Origin: Chara braunii
Taxonomy: Eukaryota > Streptophyta > Charophyceae > Charales > Characeae
Length of the DNA: 27,825 nt
Reading direction: 5' to 3'
Assembly: GCA_003427395.1 (NCBI GenBank)
Contig: BFEA01000015.1
Span: 5,225,173 to 5,252,997 of the forward strand
Part shown: in pieces, positions 27,776 to 27,825 of the stretch
How positions within the stretch are numbered: the stretch's first letter is position 1
How the letters are laid out: each line of letters starts with the position of its first letter
Program-made: the position numbers and the translations under genes
The notes under the pieces: generated by a model
Database searches by the model: none
What the model was told of the DNA's origin: nothing
The model's input: the letters and a program-made list of their open reading frames with translations, nothing else

Positions 27776-27825
27776 GTCTAGGGCAAGTGTGGAGCTTCTT
27801 CATCGAGTTCTTTTATAGAAGTACC
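27776..27825. repeat. 50-bp exact copy of 12080-12129 behind the adapter
   Basis: GTCTAGGGCAAGTGTGGAGC through AGAAGTACC matches 12080-12129 at all 50 positions, in the same orientation. It is the other end of the mate-pair fragment, wrongly carried into the assembly. Confidence 0.96.

Overview
Nuclear DNA of a eukaryote in the green-plant lineage, made almost entirely of decayed transposable elements. I see no host protein-coding gene I can defend, and no bacterial signatures. The pol proteins are plant-type Ty3/gypsy chromoviruses, and the SSU-rRNA scraps look like plant mitochondrial rrn18. The style of the elements reminds me of a charophyte alga such as Chara, but that is an impression from memory, not proof. 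The window also carries draft-assembly artefacts: a 385-N gap, scattered single Ns and an uncut Nextera mate-pair junction adapter.

Layout. (1) 1-~6700: copy A, a fairly young chromovirus running left to right and entering the window inside gag. Its order is Gag, protease, RT, RNase H, integrase, chromodomain, then a 3' LTR candidate. It is broken by in-frame stops and frame changes, and gag is split by a 956-bp GT...AG intron-like segment. (2) ~6700-12900: intergenic repeats, a poly-T tract, two short tandem duplications, one mitochondrial rrn18 scrap and the gap with identical flanks. (3) ~12900-19490: copy B, a much older chromovirus in the same orientation, riddled with stops and frameshifts. 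Four short inverted-repeat elements interrupt it, all ending in ACCAC/GTGGT next to TTAA-like sites. (4) 19615-19890: a second rrn18 scrap and microsatellites. (5) ~20030-22850: copy C, a third decayed chromovirus pol whose RT is split by a 1.38-kb element with the same kind of termini. That element carries a ~200-bp-arm inverted repeat rich in GA/CT tracts. (6) ~23085-24095: a degenerate ~57-bp minisatellite. (7) 24206-24390: the third rrn18 scrap. (8) 24817-25760: a probable non-LTR retrotransposon C-terminal remnant. (9) 25760-27740: unrecognised, ending in a GC-rich stretch and a GA microsatellite. (10) 27741-27825: mate-pair junction adapter followed by 50 bp repeated exactly from 12080-12129.

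How it fits together. The pattern is a nest: chromoviruses inserted at different times, and a small non-autonomous DNA-transposon family then landed in the decaying pol genes at TTAA sites. The reading frames on either side of several of these insertions still align to consecutive parts of RT, RNase H or integrase. That is the best evidence that they are true insertions. Element and domain calls rest on my own reading of motifs; no database search was possible.
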